Below, piece by piece: positions 1 to 7,419 of a DNA stretch of 24,523 nucleotides. Where the stretch lies: contig JAAYKB010000087.1 of the NCBI GenBank assembly GCA_012522615.1, positions 1 through 24,523 on the forward strand, in the 5' to 3' direction. The notes beneath the pieces were generated by a model that worked only from the letters and a program-made list of their open reading frames with translations, did not search any database and had not been told where the DNA came from. The position numbers were made by a program, and so were the translations under genes. Each line of letters begins with the position of its first letter. Position 1 is the first letter of the stretch. Source of the stretch: Clostridiales bacterium. Lineage in GTDB: Bacteria > Bacillota > Clostridia > Oscillospirales > Acutalibacteraceae.

Positions 1-2
1 AT

Positions 3-98
3 ATATCATGGGAGATAAAGGAATCAGAATTCGAAAAGGGGTTTGTCGTCATACGAAAGGGCAAAAAGACGTTTAACAAAGCGGTTTTAACCGATTGA
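3..98 (+). CDS. 3' end of an upstream gene (partial, unidentified)
   Basis: The plus-strand frame beginning at base 3 is open to a TGA at 96-98 and encodes 31 residues with a normal, charged C-terminal composition (ending in KKTFNKAVLTD). It has no start in the window, so it is read as the tail of a protein encoded upstream. A second frame (2-76) is also open but its residues look less protein-like. The Rho-independent terminator at 184-213 fits the end of a plus-strand unit here. No family can be recognised from so short a piece, and the choice of frame is an inference. Confidence 0.35.
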   Translation: MSWEIKESEFEKGFVVIRKGKKTFNKAVLTD

Positions 99-183
99 TT
101 TTCAATGGGTCTATCTTGTTATACTGATTACAAGATATAACTTTTATACTCGGTCGTAAAAAAACCAAACGGTTTACTTGGAT

Positions 184-213
184 ACCCCGCGGCAAGCTGC
201 GGGGTAAGTTTTT
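184..213 (+). terminator. Rho-independent terminator of the upstream unit
   Basis: A 7-bp GC-rich stem (ACCCCGC at 184-190 with GCGGGGT at 199-205) encloses an 8-nt loop. It is followed within a few bases by a T-rich tract (TTTTTGTCTTTT from 209). This is the classical intrinsic terminator layout and closes the gene whose tail lies at the window start. Confidence 0.75.
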
Positions 214-339
214 GTCTTTTCTACAGGTTTCGCGGTTGGTTTCCAAAAAAGGCTTATCGATTTTTAGGCAATTTCAGCCGACAGTAGTTGAGTTGGAAAG
301 GTTGTTAGGATAATCTGTATATCGACAATATGGTAAAAA

Positions 340-356
340 TGTAGTAATATACTACA
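340..356. promoter_or_regulatory. 17-nt perfect palindrome, candidate operator
   Basis: TGTAGTA (340-346) and TACTACA (350-356) are perfect inverted arms around an ATA centre. The palindrome overlaps the -10 hexamer of the candidate promoter at 322-350, which is where a repressor would act. The regulator is unknown. The half-site resembles the TACTACA/TGTAGTA halves bound by BlaI/MecI-type repressors, but the arms are arranged in the opposite order, so no family is assigned. Confidence 0.4.
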
Positions 357-494
357 AACAAGACAGATAGAGTTATTGAAGACAAATTTAAATAAATTTA
401 AAATATAATAGATACACTATTAAAACTTTTAGTAAAGGCGCGGTATCTTGACACTGAAAAAAATGTAATAAAAAATTCTGATAAAGGAGAAAGA

Positions 495-515
495 ATGAAT
501 TATGTTTATTATTGA
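495..515 (+). other. Six-codon mini-ORF overlapping the start of the GH28-like gene
   Basis: ATG at 495-497 is followed by five sense codons (peptide MNYVYY) and TGA at 513-515. It lies in another frame and overlaps the first codons of the gene starting at 502. The AAAGGAG at 483-489 is 5 nt from this ATG and 12 nt from the main start, so the mini-ORF has at least as plausible a spacing. It may lower initiation at 502 or be fortuitous. Confidence 0.2.
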
Positions 516-1878
516 AAAAATACCGGAAAATGAAGCGAAGAGCGAGACTTTTAAAATTAATATTAACGGGCAATTATCTGAGGGGTATACTGCACGTGTA
601 TCGGCGATAAAAGAAAATCAGTTCTGGCCGGGTTATCAAAGGCCGCTGGACCAAACTGAAATTTCGACATTTATTAGTATCAGCACGGATGAAGCCTTAA
701 ATTTTGAATTGAATCCAAATTTTGTTTTTAACGAAGTGGTTATTCGACCACTTGGCAAAAAGATTTCTGTGGATGTATTTGATAATACGGTTACCTTTTG
801 TATTAAGGATATCGGGCACTACACGGTTGAGTTTGACGGTATCCATAATACATTACATATATTCGTAAATCCGATTAACGATTTTTCGGATGTTAAAAAC
901 AATGCAACCTACTATTTCGGTAAGGGTATACACAATGTTGGAAAAATAAAAGTAAAAAGCAATGATGTGGTATATATTGAAGACGGTGCGGTGGTATATG
1001 GCTGTATATACGGTGAAAACGTTGATAATGTGCGGATTTGCGGGTATGGTATATTGGATGACAGCATGGAAGAACGGGTCAACGGTGAATGCTATACAGA
1101 TGATACAAACGGATGTATAAAATTTTATAATAGCAGTAATTTGGTCCTTGACGGTCTTATTTTACGTGATTCGGCAGTCTGGAATGTCAATTATTTCGGA
1201 TGTAATAATGTAATTATTAATAATATTAAGATTATTGGAAGCTGGCGTTATAACACAGACGGTATAGATATTTGCAGCTCTCAAAACGTTCAGATTAAAA
1301 ACAGCTTTATACGCAGCTTTGACGATAGTATTGTTATCAAAGGTATACCTGGCTATGGTTTGGTTAATTGCTGTGATATCATTGCCGAAAACTGTGTAGT
1401 GTGGTGTGATTGGGGCGGATCTCTTGAGATTGGTGCCGAAACGACCGCCGAGGAAATGTATAATATAACTTTTAAAGACTGTGATATTATTCATGGCGGC
1501 TTTCGCTGCTTGAGCGTGAATAACTGCTGTAGGGCAAAGGTTCATAATGTTTATTTTCAGGATATCAATATTGATTATAACCGCTATGAGGAAATACCGC
1601 TTCTTATTTCTATTTGTATTAGAAACGGTTATTATGGATTTTATATGGATGATCCGGATAAAATCGGAGAAAATTTTGATATATTTTTTGAAAATATTAT
1701 GGTTAATCTTGATAGCGGTATCGGTATTCCTCCATCCGAAATATTGGGCTTTAATAGCGAGCACGAGAGCCATGACATAGTAATTAAAAACCTCTATTTT
1801 AATAATGAAAAGGTGGATAGTATCGATGAAATATCATTAAAAACGAATGAGTTTGTTAAAAATATTACTTTGCTTTAA
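502..1878 (+). CDS. GH28-like (polygalacturonase-type) right-handed beta-helix protein, cytoplasmic
   Basis: The 458-residue protein has an N-terminal module (residues about 28-55, including ARVSA, FWPGYQRPLDQTE) typical of Firmicute glycoside hydrolase family 28 proteins. It is followed by repeated beta-helix turns rich in N, V and I (about 150-440). The GH28 catalytic acids appear conserved: NTDG at 251-254 and the DD pair at 274-275. The usual Gly-His-Gly histidine is replaced by GGS near 305-307, so chemistry or substrate may differ from classical polygalacturonases. There is no signal peptide, suggesting action on an imported oligosaccharide in the cytoplasm (inference). The ATG at 502 is the earliest possible start because an in-frame TGA lies at 496-498. 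Sampled lines of the gene are about 25-38% GC, against about 55-62% in sampled lines of rel, so recent acquisition is plausible. It appears monocistronic. Confidence 0.8.
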   Translation: MFIIEKIPENEAKSETFKININGQLSEGYTARVSAIKENQFWPGYQRPLDQTEISTFISISTDEALNFELNPNFVFNEVVIRPLGKKISVDVFDNTVTFCIKDIGHYTVEFDGIHNTLHIFVNPINDFSDVKNNATYYFGKGIHNVGKIKVKSNDVVYIEDGAVVYGCIYGENVDNVRICGYGILDDSMEERVNGECYTDDTNGCIKFYNSSNLVLDGLILRDSAVWNVNYFGCNNVIINNIKIIGSWRYNTDGIDICSSQNVQIKNSFIRSFDDSIVIKGIPGYGLVNCCDIIAENCVVWCDWGGSLEIGAETTAEEMYNITFKDCDIIHGGFRCLSVNNCCRAKVHNVYFQDINIDYNRYEEIPLLISICIRNGYYGFYMDDPDKIGENFDIFFENIMVNLDSGIGIPPSEILGFNSEHESHDIVIKNLYFNNEKVDSIDEISLKTNEFVKNITLL

Positions 1879-1914
1879 CTTATTTTAACTAATAACAATA
1901 ATATTACTTACCTG

Positions 1915-1957
1915 AACAGTCTTTTTTCGCTAAATGTGAAATGGACTGTTTTAATTT
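1915..1957 (+). terminator. Terminator after the GH28-like gene
   Basis: AACAGTC (1915-1921) pairs with GACTGTT (1944-1950). Inside, TTTCGC pairs with GTGAAA (one G-T wobble) around a TAAAT loop, with a small asymmetric internal loop between the two helices. A T-rich tail (TTTTAATTT) overlaps and follows the right arm. The U-tract is imperfect, so moderate confidence. Confidence 0.5.
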
Positions 1958-2024
1958 GTGATAACTTTGTATTTCCTCAATCAGCGAAAATCCGATCAGT
2001 ATTTATAGTAATCCGTTATTTTGG

Positions 2025-2053
2025 TTGAATCGGGAGGGAAATAATGATAAAAT
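2025..2053 (+). promoter_or_regulatory. Sigma-A promoter for the recJ operon
   Basis: TTGAAT (2025-2030) is separated by 17 nt from TAAAAT (2048-2053). The -10 has an extended TG motif one base upstream (TG at 2045-2046). The predicted transcript would start near 2060 and leave a short leader carrying the AAGGAGGT ribosome binding site at 2076-2083. It would drive recJ, rel, the MBL hydrolase, hemZ and the kinase gene. Confidence 0.6.
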
Positions 2054-2089
2054 AGAGAAAGTTCAATTTTTTGGTAAGGAGGTGTCGGT

Positions 2090-4141
2090 TTGGGCATAAA
2101 GCGATGGGCATTGCCGCCTTTGGATAAGGAAGCGGCCGCACAGCTTGCCGAGGATTGCGGAATCAATCCTTTTTTGGCCCTGCTTTTGGTGACACGGGGC
2201 ATAACCGACCCTGAAAGCGCCGCCGAGTTTATAATGGGCGGAGATATATCTGACGATCCATTTTCTTTTATTGATATGGATATCGCTGTGGAAAGGGTGC
2301 AGCGTGCCATCGAAAGCCATGAAAAGATTGCTGTTTACGGCGATTATGACTGCGATGGCGTTACTTCCACGGTTTTATTGTATTCCTATCTGCGTGAAAA
2401 GGGTGCAGATGTTATATACTATATACCGGAGCGCGAGTGTGAAGGCTATGGACTTCACAGAGAGAGTATCGACCAGATACAGTTGCAGGGTGTCAAGTTG
2501 ATTGTAACCGTCGATAACGGGGTTTCGGCAGTCGATGAAATTGATTATGCGGCTTCAAAGGGCATTGAGGTTGTTGTCACCGATCACCACCGACCGCCGG
2601 ATAAGTTGCCGTCCGCCGTAGCGGTGGTCAACCCGCACAGGCCTGACTGCGAGAGCCTATTTAAGGATTACGCCGGCGTCGGAGTTGTGTTTAAGCTGGT
2701 GTGCGCCCTTGAGGGTGATACCGAACCCGTTATCGAAAGGTACGGAGATCTTGTTGCTCTGGGTACCCTTGGTGATGTTATGCCACTGGTCGGTGAAAAC
2801 CGTTCTCTTGTTAAGGCGGGTTTGCATATACTGAATGAAAACACAAGACCGGGTATCCTTGCCCTGCGAAAGATTGCCGGAGTGGACGATAAGGCATTAA
2901 ACTCCGTTAAAACGACATTTACTCTTGTACCGAGATTAAATGCTGCGGGAAGGATGGGAAGCCCCGAACTTGCCGCCCGCCTGCTGATGACAGATAAAGA
3001 GGAGGACGCCGAAGCTCTGGCATCCGAGATACAGGAATACAATGTACGCAGACAATCGGTTGAAGCCGGAATACTGGAGGAGGTAAACAAAAGGCTGCAG
3101 GGCGATCCAGCTTTGATGGCCAGCCGAGTTCTTATAATCGAGGGAAATGATTGGCACACGGGTGTTATAGGGATAATAGCAGCAAGGATTGTTGAACGCT
3201 ACGGAAAGCCGTGCATACTGATATCAACAACCGACAACGAAAGCAAGGGTTCGGGCAGAAGTATAAAGGGATTTTCATTATTCGAGGCGGTAAGCGCATG
3301 TTCGGATTTGCTGAGCCGTTTCGGGGGGCACGAGCAGGCGGCGGGTTTAAGCCTTTCTCCGGAGAACATTGACTTATTCCGTAAACGTATCAATGAATAT
3401 GCGGCGCAGAAATATCCAAAAATGCCTGTACCAGAGCTCAAGATTGATTTTAAGCTGCGCCCGTCACAGGTAGACGTAGGGAAACTCAACCTGATTTCGG
3501 CGCTTGAACCGTTGGGAGCGGGCAATCCTCAGCCAGTATTCGGGCTTTTCGATATGAAGCTTGATAATATAATGCCTATCGGGCAGGGGAAGCACCTGAG
3601 GTTGTCCGTATCAAGGGATGATGTCCGGCTGTCTGTCTGCAGGTTTAACACAACCTGTGAGAGTTTTCCTTTTGAATGCGGTCAGATTGTAAATCTTGTT
3701 GTTACAATGGAGCGCAATGAATATCGCGGGGTTGTTTCCCCGACATTGTTACTGAAGGATATACGCTCGGCAGAGCTTGAGCAGGAAGAGTTGATTGACG
3801 ACCTGCAATCATTTGAAGCTATTGTCAGGCGGGAGACTGTTTCCCGCGAGCAGGCTAAAGCATGGATTCCGTCAAGAGAACAGGTTGAGAGGGTTTACCG
3901 TTTTATACGCGGCAAAAAATGCTGGATCGGTAATCTGGGACAGATGTGCTATTTGTTGTCGTCTCCGAGGATTCCGTATATCCGGCTGCGCCTGTCACTT
4001 GAGATACTGCGCGAGGCAGGGCTTATATCTCTGGATGACAGGGGAGATTCACTCTGCATATCGATTCTTCCTGCCAACGGCAAGGCTGACCTTAACCGGA
4101 CTTCTGTAATGCAGTACCTTAACTCCTGTCTGGAGAAATGA
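2090..4141 (+). CDS. recJ: Single-stranded-DNA-specific exonuclease RecJ
   Basis: The 683-residue protein is a DHH-family 5'-3' exonuclease used in recombination and base-excision repair. The metal-binding motifs are in order: DYDCDG at 85-90, DHH at 165-167, a conserved PRLNAAGRMG segment at 281-290, and the DHHA1 motif GGHEQAAG at 412-419. An OB-type region and a C-terminal helical extension follow. The TTG start at 2090 is chosen because a near-perfect AAGGAGGT lies 6 nt upstream. The gene ends 10 nt before rel, so the two are co-transcribed. Length is normal for Firmicute RecJ and no defect is seen. Confidence 0.95.
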   Translation: MGIKRWALPPLDKEAAAQLAEDCGINPFLALLLVTRGITDPESAAEFIMGGDISDDPFSFIDMDIAVERVQRAIESHEKIAVYGDYDCDGVTSTVLLYSYLREKGADVIYYIPERECEGYGLHRESIDQIQLQGVKLIVTVDNGVSAVDEIDYAASKGIEVVVTDHHRPPDKLPSAVAVVNPHRPDCESLFKDYAGVGVVFKLVCALEGDTEPVIERYGDLVALGTLGDVMPLVGENRSLVKAGLHILNENTRPGILALRKIAGVDDKALNSVKTTFTLVPRLNAAGRMGSPELAARLLMTDKEEDAEALASEIQEYNVRRQSVEAGILEEVNKRLQGDPALMASRVLIIEGNDWHTGVIGIIAARIVERYGKPCILISTTDNESKGSGRSIKGFSLFEAVSACSDLLSRFGGHEQAAGLSLSPENIDLFRKRINEYAAQKYPKMPVPELKIDFKLRPSQVDVGKLNLISALEPLGAGNPQPVFGLFDMKLDNIMPIGQGKHLRLSVSRDDVRLSVCRFNTTCESFPFECGQIVNLVVTMERNEYRGVVSPTLLLKDIRSAELEQEELIDDLQSFEAIVRRETVSREQAKAWIPSREQVERVYRFIRGKKCWIGNLGQMCYLLSSPRIPYIRLRLSLEILREAGLISLDDRGDSLCISILPANGKADLNRTSVMQYLNSCLEK

Positions 4142-4151
4142 GTGGAGCAAA

Positions 4152-6347
4152 ATGGATGACCAAGTAAACAAATTGAAAACCACCTGTGATCTTAAATCGA
4201 TGATCGAAAAAAGCGGCAAGCTTTATGACATGGATGCTATTGATCGGGCGATTTCGGTTGCCACCAAAGCACACGAGGGGCAAATGCGCTCTTCGGGCGA
4301 GGAATATGTATGTCATCCTATTATTGTCGCGTCCATTTTGGTTGAACTCGGAATGGACAGCGAAACCATTGTCGCGGCCATTTTGCATGATGTAGTCGAG
4401 GACACCACGGTTAAGCTTGATGAGATAACCAAGCAGTTCGGAAGCGACGTTGCGGCGCTGGTTGACGGGGTCACAAAGCTCAGTAAGCTTCCGTACTCGA
4501 CAAAAGAGGAAGAACAGGCCGAAAACGTAAGAAAAATGCTGCTCGCCATGGCGCAGGATATACGCGTTATTATTATCAAGCTGGCCGACCGTCTTCATAA
4601 TATGCGAACAATCGAATCCCTGCCAGAGCAAAAGCGGCGCGACAAGGCGAAAGAAACCATGGACATTTTCGCCCCTTTGGCTCATCGCCTCGGTATCCGC
4701 GCCGTTAAGGAGGAGCTTGAGGATTTGTCGCTCCGCATCCTTGACCCTGTTGCCTATCGGGAGATTGAGGACGCGCTTGCCCTGCGCGAGAGTGAACGCA
4801 ATGCGTTTATCGAAAGCATAAAACAGCGTATTACGGATAATCTAAAAAGTATACCAATCGACTGTTATGTCGCGGGACGCATCAAGAGTATAACAGGAAT
4901 TTACCGTAAGATGTATGTGCAGGGACGCTCATTTGATGAGATATACGACATTTACGCCGTTCGGGTGATTGTCAATTCAGTCAATGACTGTTACAATGTT
5001 TTAGGCATTATTCATGATATGTTCCGTCCGATACCCAATCGTTTTAAGGATTATATATCCACCCCAAAATCAAATATGTACCAATCTTTGCATACAACCG
5101 TTATTAGCAAGGAAAAAATCCCGTTTGAGGTTCAGATACGATCATGGGAGATGCATTACACCGCCGAATACGGAATCGCCGCCCACTGGAAATACAAGCT
5201 CGGGATTCAGCGTAAGGATAAGCTGGAGGAGCGTTTGGCGTGGGTGCGCCAGTTTATTGAAAACCAAAAGGATGTCGACGACGCCGAGGATATTGTCCGT
5301 ACAATCAAAACCGATCTGTCTTCCGATGATGTATTTGTTTTCACTCCAAAGGGTGATGTGATTACGCTCCCCGTCGGGGCAACCGTTATAGATTTTGCCT
5401 ATGCTATCCATTCGGCTGTCGGCAACCGCATGGTTGGGGCAAAGGTCGACGGGCGTATTGTTCCCATTGATTATGAGGTTAAGACCGGCGAAATCGTCGA
5501 GATATTGACATCTTCTGCACAGGGACGCGGTCCGAGCCGCGACTGGCTTAATATTGTCAAGACCGGCGAGGCGCGCAATAAGATACGCGCGTGGTTCAAA
5601 AAAGAGCGCAGGGAGGAAAATATCGAGCAGGGGCAGACAGAGCTTGAGCGGGAGCTTGCGAGAAACGGAATACGTCTGCCCGAGGACAAGATGAAAGAGT
5701 TCCTGCTTGCACAGTGTAAAAGGCAGCATTGTGAAACCCTTGACGACTTTTATGCCGCAATCGGATATGGCGGTATTATCCTGTCCCGCATAATGACACG
5801 TATCAAGGAGGATTATCAAAGGCTTATTAAGGCCGAAAACATCCAGCCTGAAAAGCTTGTTACGGTAACGCGTACGCGCCATAACAACGGCGGGGTCATT
5901 ATCGAAAATATGGATAATTGTCTGGTCAAGTTCGCCCGCTGCTGTAATCCTGTCCCGGGTGACAAAATAATCGGTTTTATTACCCGTGGTTACGGAGTGT
6001 CAATCCATAAGACCGATTGTGTGAATGTTCCCAAGGATATTAAAAAGGCGGCCGAACCCGAACGCTGGATTAAGGTTAGTTGGGAGGAAAGCGTTAAGGA
6101 TGAGTTTAAGTCTACACTTACCCTTGAAGCGAAAAACAGACATGCGCTGCTCGCCGATGTCACCACCCAGCTTGCATCAATGCATGTTATGATTCATGCC
6201 ATAAGCGCAAGAGAAGCTCAGGACGGCGGTACGGTGTTTATGAATGTGACCGTCGGCGTAAACAGTCTTGAACATTTGCAGTCGGTCATGTCGCGGCTCG
6301 GAAGAATTTCCGGAATTCTCGGGGTGACACGGAGCGGGCATTCATGA
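4152..6347 (+). CDS. rel: Bifunctional (p)ppGpp synthetase/hydrolase Rel
   Basis: The 731-residue protein is a long RelA/SpoT homologue that makes and degrades the stringent-response alarmone. The hydrolase HD domain keeps its metal ligands (H55, HD at 79-80, D146 in LADRLHN). The synthetase domain follows (about 240-350, with GRIKSITGIYRKM, the RFKDYI loop and FEVQIRS). A TGS domain spans about 393-455, a CC-containing zinc-finger region lies near 597-623 (ARCCNPVPGD, HKTDC), and an ACT domain at about 655-728. Both catalytic halves look intact, so it is probably the main bifunctional enzyme. It starts at an ATG with GGAG a few bases upstream, directly after recJ, in the usual clostridial neighbourhood. 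Confidence 0.95.
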   Translation: MDDQVNKLKTTCDLKSMIEKSGKLYDMDAIDRAISVATKAHEGQMRSSGEEYVCHPIIVASILVELGMDSETIVAAILHDVVEDTTVKLDEITKQFGSDVAALVDGVTKLSKLPYSTKEEEQAENVRKMLLAMAQDIRVIIIKLADRLHNMRTIESLPEQKRRDKAKETMDIFAPLAHRLGIRAVKEELEDLSLRILDPVAYREIEDALALRESERNAFIESIKQRITDNLKSIPIDCYVAGRIKSITGIYRKMYVQGRSFDEIYDIYAVRVIVNSVNDCYNVLGIIHDMFRPIPNRFKDYISTPKSNMYQSLHTTVISKEKIPFEVQIRSWEMHYTAEYGIAAHWKYKLGIQRKDKLEERLAWVRQFIENQKDVDDAEDIVRTIKTDLSSDDVFVFTPKGDVITLPVGATVIDFAYAIHSAVGNRMVGAKVDGRIVPIDYEVKTGEIVEILTSSAQGRGPSRDWLNIVKTGEARNKIRAWFKKERREENIEQGQTELERELARNGIRLPEDKMKEFLLAQCKRQHCETLDDFYAAIGYGGIILSRIMTRIKEDYQRLIKAENIQPEKLVTVTRTRHNNGGVIIENMDNCLVKFARCCNPVPGDKIIGFITRGYGVSIHKTDCVNVPKDIKKAAEPERWIKVSWEESVKDEFKSTLTLEAKNRHALLADVTTQLASMHVMIHAISAREAQDGGTVFMNVTVGVNSLEHLQSVMSRLGRISGILGVTRSGHS

Positions 6348-6380
6348 TGAAAAATCCTGCCGGAAAGGATGGGAACAATA

Positions 6381-7025
6381 ATGGCAAACTATATCTGCAT
6401 GCCGGTGGGCAGGATGGGTGTCAACTGTTACATTGTCTATGATGATGACAGGCAGGCCGTTGTAGTAGATCCGGGGAGTGATTCCGAAAGAATAATCAAT
6501 GCGATTAAGAAATATAATTTTAAGGTTATTTATGTTATGCTTACCCATGTCCATTTTGACCACATACTTGCCGCAGGGGACGTGATTGCCGGAACGGGCG
6601 CGAAATTTTTGGTTCCCAAGGATGATGAAGCCGCATTATACGATCCCGATAGGAGCTTGATGTATTTTGCCGGACAAAATACGGAATTGAATATAAAGCC
6701 CGACAGACTGCTTTCGGACGAGGATACAGTTAAGGCAGGAAAGCTTGAAATCAGGGTGGTCCACACACCCGGTCATACCCCGGGCAGCAGTTGTTATATA
6801 TGCGGGAATCTTCTGATATCGGGGGACACCCTTTTTGCGGGAAGCATCGGTCGCACCGATTTCCCAGGTGGTGACAGCGCGGCTATAATGTGCTCTTTGA
6901 ATCGATTAAGTGAACTGGAAGGAGATTATACGGTGCTCCCGGGTCACGGCCCATCTACTACATTGGCTGAGGAAAAAAGGGGCAACCCGTATATGAATTC
7001 ATCAGGATATGGTTTTGATTATTGA
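6381..7025 (+). CDS. Metallo-beta-lactamase-fold hydrolase (glyoxalase II-like, YqgX type)
   Basis: The 214-residue protein has the full MBL metal-site set: HVHFDH after LT, GHTPGS, GDTLFAGSIGRTDF and PGHGPST. These belong to the glyoxalase II/YqgX group of thioester hydrolases; the true substrate is unknown. The start at 6381 (MANYICMPVG) is preferred over the in-frame ATG at 6369. Homologues begin near this point, and the purine-rich GGAAAGGATGGGA at 6362-6374 would overlap or crowd the earlier ATG. The end overlaps the next gene by 17 nt, indicating translational coupling. It lies between rel and hemZ, as commonly in Clostridia. Confidence 0.85.
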   Translation: MANYICMPVGRMGVNCYIVYDDDRQAVVVDPGSDSERIINAIKKYNFKVIYVMLTHVHFDHILAAGDVIAGTGAKFLVPKDDEAALYDPDRSLMYFAGQNTELNIKPDRLLSDEDTVKAGKLEIRVVHTPGHTPGSSCYICGNLLISGDTLFAGSIGRTDFPGGDSAAIMCSLNRLSELEGDYTVLPGHGPSTTLAEEKRGNPYMNSSGYGFDY

Positions 7026-7407
7026 CGGACATAATTACAGGTTTGAGATTGAGAATATATGCAGACTGTTTTTGCCCCGGGAAAGGATTACCGTAACAGA
7101 CAAACCCGGCGCATATTCGGACAGTCCGATTATTGCCGTTTCCTGTCTTACAGACAACCTGCATGAATGGGTTCTTAAAACAGAATTGACTTTTTATAAG
7201 CAAAAAGAATCGGTTATAGAACGCGTATCCAAGGATAATCAGGATAACGAGGTCGATCTTGAGCTGAAGCTTGCAGTTCAGCTATATAATCTGTTTGCAA
7301 AGGTGTTAAGCTTTACACTGCCGTGGGGAGCGGTTACCGGAGTTCGTCCGGTCAAGCTGATGAGAAAGCTTATCGCCCAGCAGGGGGAACGGGAGGCAAT
7401 CAGATAG
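7009..7407 (+). pseudogene. hemZ: N-terminal part of HemZ-type coproporphyrinogen III oxidase, ended by in-frame TAG
   Basis: These 132 codons match the N-terminal part of HemZ proteins (beginning MVLIIDGHNY, later LPWGAVTGVRPVKLMRKL). They end at a TAG (7405-7407). Reading continues in the same frame with recognisable HemZ sequence, so this is a nonsense codon inside one gene and not a frameshift. Across the stop the frame would have 496 codons, close to the usual length of about 500. The ATG at 7009 overlaps the previous gene by 17 nt with only AGGA immediately before it. A single base change from TAT or TAC would create the TAG. It may be a genuine pseudogene, a read-through site or a sequence error. 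Confidence 0.7.
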
Positions 7408-7419
7408 TTTTGCGGAGAA

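Larger units (their letters stand above)
99..501 (+). promoter_or_regulatory. AT-rich 400-nt upstream region of the GH28-like gene
   Basis: No convincing gene lies here; the short minus-strand ORF across it is hydrophobic and AT-driven. It contains the terminator at 184-213, a possible sigma-A promoter (TCGACA at 322-327, 17-nt spacer, TAATAT at 345-350), a 17-nt palindrome at 340-356 over that -10, and a perfect TATAAT at 404-409 with no properly spaced -35. An AAAGGAG ribosome binding site sits at 483-489. The promoter assignment is weak; the palindrome and ribosome binding site are read directly. Confidence 0.4.

Noticed and set aside
2..76. Second open frame at the window start
   Set aside because: The overlapping frame 3-98 has more protein-like residues; neither can be identified, so only one partial CDS is listed.
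385..409. AT-rich tract ending in a perfect TATAAT
   Set aside because: The nearest TTGAAG (376-381) is 22 nt away and the base at the proper -35 distance does not fit; in such AT-rich DNA the hexamer is likely by chance.
448..453. Consensus TTGACA upstream of the GH28-like gene
   Set aside because: No -10 hexamer at 16-18 nt; the correctly spaced bases are A-rich without TATAAT character and would start transcription almost at the ribosome binding site.
1162..1773. 203-codon minus-strand ORF opposite the GH28-like gene
   Set aside because: It is antisense to a gene with clear family motifs, has no good ribosome binding site, and its protein shows no family signature; it arises from low stop density opposite an N/I/V-rich repeat protein.
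5142..5882. 246-codon minus-strand ORF inside rel
   Set aside because: Lies opposite the conserved synthetase and TGS regions of Rel and shows no recognisable motif.
7405..7407. TAG in hemZ as evidence of a recoded (TAG-sense) genome or pyrrolysine use
   Set aside because: TAG ends at least six other genes in this window at their expected C-termini, so it functions as a normal stop; HemZ is not a known pyrrolysine protein.
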